Shown here in pieces: positions 60,953 through 64,000 of a stretch of DNA of 64,000 nucleotides. The notes below the pieces were generated by a model that saw only the letters and a program-made list of their open reading frames with translations, was not told the origin of the DNA and did no database searches. A program made the translations under genes and the position numbers. The first letter of the stretch is position 1, and each line of letters opens with the position of its first letter. Origin of the DNA: Trichoplusia ni (lineage: Eukaryota; Arthropoda; Insecta; Lepidoptera; Noctuidae); NCBI RefSeq assembly GCF_003590095.1, contig NC_039481.1, forward strand, positions 8,122,001 to 8,186,000, in the 5' to 3' direction.

Positions 60953-62525
60953 CTAAAAGTTAAAGAACTCATCTTCATCGTACGGTTCATCGTCATCGTT
61001 GGAAGCCACCAGGTCTGACAGCTTGAAGCCAGTGCTCTCCATCTGGTCCAGTTTAGGTAACTCATGTACTATCAATTCTTCGACATCCAGTTTGTCTAGT
61101 TCCTGTTGAACTTTTTCTTTAATAGGACCCTCTAGAGCATCCATAATCTGGTATCTCAAAAGATTCGGCAAAATGTTAACGACGAATTCAATGAGATAGT
61201 CTAAAGTCCCTGCTCCGTTACAGCGGACTTGTATGTTGCCTATCTCAAGGTCAATGCCTCTAAATATTGGCTTTTGTCTCGTGTCAAGTGGTTGAGCTGC
61301 GACTACCCTGGCGATGATATACTCTACTGAAAAGGATGCAGTTCCAGCCCTTGACGCGAGGCCGCCTATTGCTGAGATGTCCCACTGAGTGCTTCCTTCA
61401 AGTTTCTGAGTACCGATCTCAAAGTCTGCCACCGCCGTATTGTTTTCCAACTTCATTGTAATATTACCAACTCTCTGGAACGACGATACGCCAGTTATCC
61501 AGGTATTTGACAAAGTAACAGTGAATATGCTCACAGTTGTGTTGTAGTCCTTAACTTTATACGGATCGAATTTCATATTGCGGACTTTTTTCCTTACATC
61601 TATAATCACCATGTCTAACGGAGAAATAGAGTTAGGGAATTGCATGTCGCCGGCTACTTCATCAAGTTTCGAGTTTATTTCTGCTCTGACTTTCGTGTAG
61701 GCTTCCTTGAGAACGTAAGGTTTGATAGAGTCGAACAGGAAATTGCCTACTGAGTTGATGATGCCTTGGAACATTCCGCCAAAGAAGCCAAGGTTTTGGA
61801 AATCAACTTGAATTGTGCTGAAGCCGAGATCTATGTGGATGTCTTGTGCTCTCAGCTTGCCGTCGCGCTCCACGCCGAGCGTTCCTCTCGCCACGATCTT
61901 CAGCCCGGTGACATCAACTGTGAAGGGACCTTGAGCTTTGTTCAGCCACGTTGACATCGTATAATTACCGCGAGCTTGTAAAACGTCGATAGTTAATGCT
62001 GCTTGGACCTGAAATGATGAAATGTCAGGTGAGTAAACGATTCATAATTTATTGGTCAACGTAATGTTACTCAAAAAAGGTTTTCAGCGTTTTATTTCTA
62101 CTGTAGGGGTGTATGTCACTGAACTCCCTATCAAAAGCTTGACCGATTTTTGAATGTTTGTTTTTTCTGACAAAGTTTTCCTGATCAGTTACTTTTATAT
62201 AAAGTATTGACATAGTACTAAAGAACACCAATTATCATTTTTAAATTAAAAACCACTATTACCTCCATTGCTCCAATCTCGGCTTTAACATACAAGATGC
62301 GGAACTTGCTGATGCCATACACGGCTGTGTTCTTGAAGTAGAGTGTTCCGAACTGTAGCGACTGCTTCATGTCGGGCACCGGGTACGGCTCCGGTATCTC
62401 TGCGCCCGGCAGCCCCACCGGGTCCGGCTGTTTGAAGTGCTCCAACATCTTGAGCACATTGTCACTCAGCTTCTTTTCTCCTTCAGCTAATTTTGCATCG
62501 TCACTCGTGTCCTCTTCTGTGTCTT
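60953..62525 (-). CDS. secreted two-domain TULIP protein, group-7-allergen-like (first exon not in view)
   Basis: Two exons are visible, 62525-62263 and 62008-60953. They are 263 and 1056 nt, exactly the lengths in the gene at 57026-59484, with the same phases, so the pair arose by tandem duplication. The visible part starts at the residues before DTEEDTSDDAKLAEGEKKL. It then has HFKQPDPVGLPGAEIPEP, GNYTMSTWLNKAQGPFTVD, FPNSISPLDMVIIDVRKKV and ENNTAVADFEIGTQKLEG, and ends EPYDEDEFFNF. The signal-peptide exon should lie upstream (above 62525). None was found up to 64000, so intron 1 is at least 1.4 kb and the start is probably outside the window. Function as for its twin: secreted binding of hydrophobic ligands, inferred only. 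Confidence 0.88.
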
Positions 62526-63257
62526 CTGAAAGTTTTATGAAAGTTTTATGAAAGTTTGTTTATTAAGTAAGTCTATTTTTATTCATGATGCATTGCCCTA
62601 ATACGGATATTCACAAATGCCGATGAATGAATGGAAATTGGATTACATTGACATTATTCCTATTCTACTCAGCATTTAATTATTGGAAATTATTTGTTCT
62701 GTGAGTTTGAACAGTCACTGAGTGTTCCGCCCCGTACTGAATTTTCAATTATTGTGTTGATGAAACCGCATCGATCGCGGACTCAGAATTAAAGTTTGGA
62801 TAATTATTTTCTAGTACGTTTTCGTTGTTTTCTAACTATATGATTAAATGAACTTGAATTATACATTGTGTTGACAGTTAACACACTAGATAACATAAGT
62901 ACGATGTGCATGATTTGCTTATCAAGATGCTCCATGCGACATGCGAGTTCAGATGACGTTACAATCATTCATAAAGAATTATTACTGGATGTTCGAGATT
63001 TAGTGTTATGACTAGAGCTTTTTAATTGATGGTTGTGTTATTTTTGAGTTATTATTGCAGCTGGAAGAGTATTTGATTGAATTTAAGGAAGTAAAGATAG
63101 TGTGGTTAACATAAATCATCGGTTACACTTGGGTTGATTATATTTACGTCATGTGGAAAATGCGTCGACTTTAAGATAATTTTGCTTTGTATCTTTTTTC
63201 TATTAGAAAACTGCTATATCATTTACATTTTAATTAGTATATGGGCATACAAGGCTT

Positions 63258-63333
63258 TTTTTTTATAGCCTACTGTGTCCCACTGCTGGGCAAAGGCCTC
63301 CCCCAAATCCTTCCACGACTCTCTATTCATACA
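63258..63333 (-). mobile_element. RTE-type LINE, 3' end of ORF (fragment)
   Basis: The minus strand reads MNRESWKDLGEAFAQQWDTV. This is the C-terminal tail of RTE reverse transcriptase ORFs, in the common form with two glutamines. It runs into an A-rich stretch (t-run at 63255-63264 on the plus strand), as at a LINE 3' end. Confidence 0.6.
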
Positions 63334-63349
63334 AAGCTTACGTATTTTT

Positions 63350-63530
63350 TAACCCCCGACGCAAAAGTGGTGTAATGAGTTTGACGGTGTCTGTCTGTCT
63401 GTGGCATCGTAGGTACCGGAACAGATTACGCGATTTTAATTTAGTTCTTAGACATGTTTGATAAAAATCGGTCGAGACATTTAAACGTTATGGGGAGTTA
63501 AAATTTTACAGTCGGATATTTTTTTTACCG
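63350..63530 (+). repeat. dispersed lepidopteran repeat
   Basis: It contains taacccccgacgcaaaagtg, ttgacggtgtctgtctgtct and ggcatcgtaggtaccg, phrases found in many copies across moth genomes. There is no coding capacity. Its family was not identified. Confidence 0.5.
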
Positions 63531-64000
63531 CTTTCACGACATTCAGTTTTACTTCCTAATGCTCTCGGAACAGGGAAAAATGTCTAAAAATATTTGATAT
63601 CTTATCTTTCTCTAATACTTTAAAGGTTAGGTATGATACTATGCATCGTGCAGTCATTCATATAGAAATAACAACTGACGAGCGCATTACGACTCATGTT
63701 ACAACAACACGTGCATCTAACACAAGTACCTTATATTAGACTTAACATATTATATAACTTAGAAATGAATTATAAACAAATCATTGTGATACAATTTGTA
63801 AAAGTTTATCATTATTCTGTATTGTTGGAAAACAAATTGCTTGATTTATTTTTGATGATTTTCGACTGTAATAAGGAGACAGTTTTATAATGACTCAGTG
63901 CATCCGGCATGCGATGTAATATAACGTTTTGTTAAAAGAAATGCGTATGTTGTATGATATTAGATCAGAAACCATCACTACCAGATTTAGAAGAACCTGC

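Larger units (their letters stand above)
62526..64000. other. probable intron 1 of the second double-domain gene
   Basis: No signal-peptide exon with an ATG, a hydrophobic stretch and a phase-1 donor was found on the minus strand. The stretch holds an RTE LINE tail (63258-63333) and a neighbouring dispersed repeat (63350-63530). Confidence 0.45.

Overview
The window is nuclear DNA of an insect, almost certainly a moth or butterfly (Lepidoptera). The background is AT-rich. Genes have introns with GT..AG borders, and several dispersed repeats are of types typical of lepidopteran genomes: Helitron-like Lep1 pieces ending in CTAG, tRNA-derived SINEs and RTE-type LINE tails. The species cannot be named from the sequence.

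Left part (1-25100, + strand). The window opens inside the last coding exon of archease (242-632), a cofactor of the tRNA-ligase RtcB. About 6 kb of gene-poor DNA with repeat scraps follows. Next comes a complete activator-type E2F transcription factor gene (coding 7573-20852, nine coding exons, about 495 residues). It has a cyclin-binding KRRLNL motif, a winged-helix DNA-binding domain with RRIYD, a dimerisation and marked-box region, and a C-terminal Rb-binding and activation motif. A GC-rich promoter-like block lies upstream, and a second possible first exon lies inside intron 1. The DNA downstream of the stop could be a long 3' UTR and carries three Pumilio-type motifs.

Right part (25100-64000, - strand). 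Four genes for secreted lipid-binding proteins of the TULIP superfamily lie head to tail. Two are single-domain takeout/JHBP-like genes (25364-31156 and 41944-55445). Two are tandem copies of a larger protein with two TULIP-type domains, the second like mite group-7 allergens (57026-59484, and 60953-62525, whose first exon is not visible). They probably carry small hydrophobic ligands in haemolymph or gut; that role is inferred from the family. The first takeout gene has an apparent CG instead of AG at its last acceptor site and may be impaired.

Mobile DNA. A complete BEL/Pao LTR retrotransposon (33462-40049) sits between the two takeout genes. It has 273-bp LTRs that read identical, a CATTA target duplication, a tRNA-Tyr-type primer site and one uninterrupted 1719-codon polyprotein, so it is very young and possibly active. 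A Helitron-like element abuts its right end. A decayed hAT transposon (48012-49337, perfect 8-bp target duplication) lies in the 9.9-kb first intron of the second takeout gene. All exon borders were read by hand from splice signals and phase.
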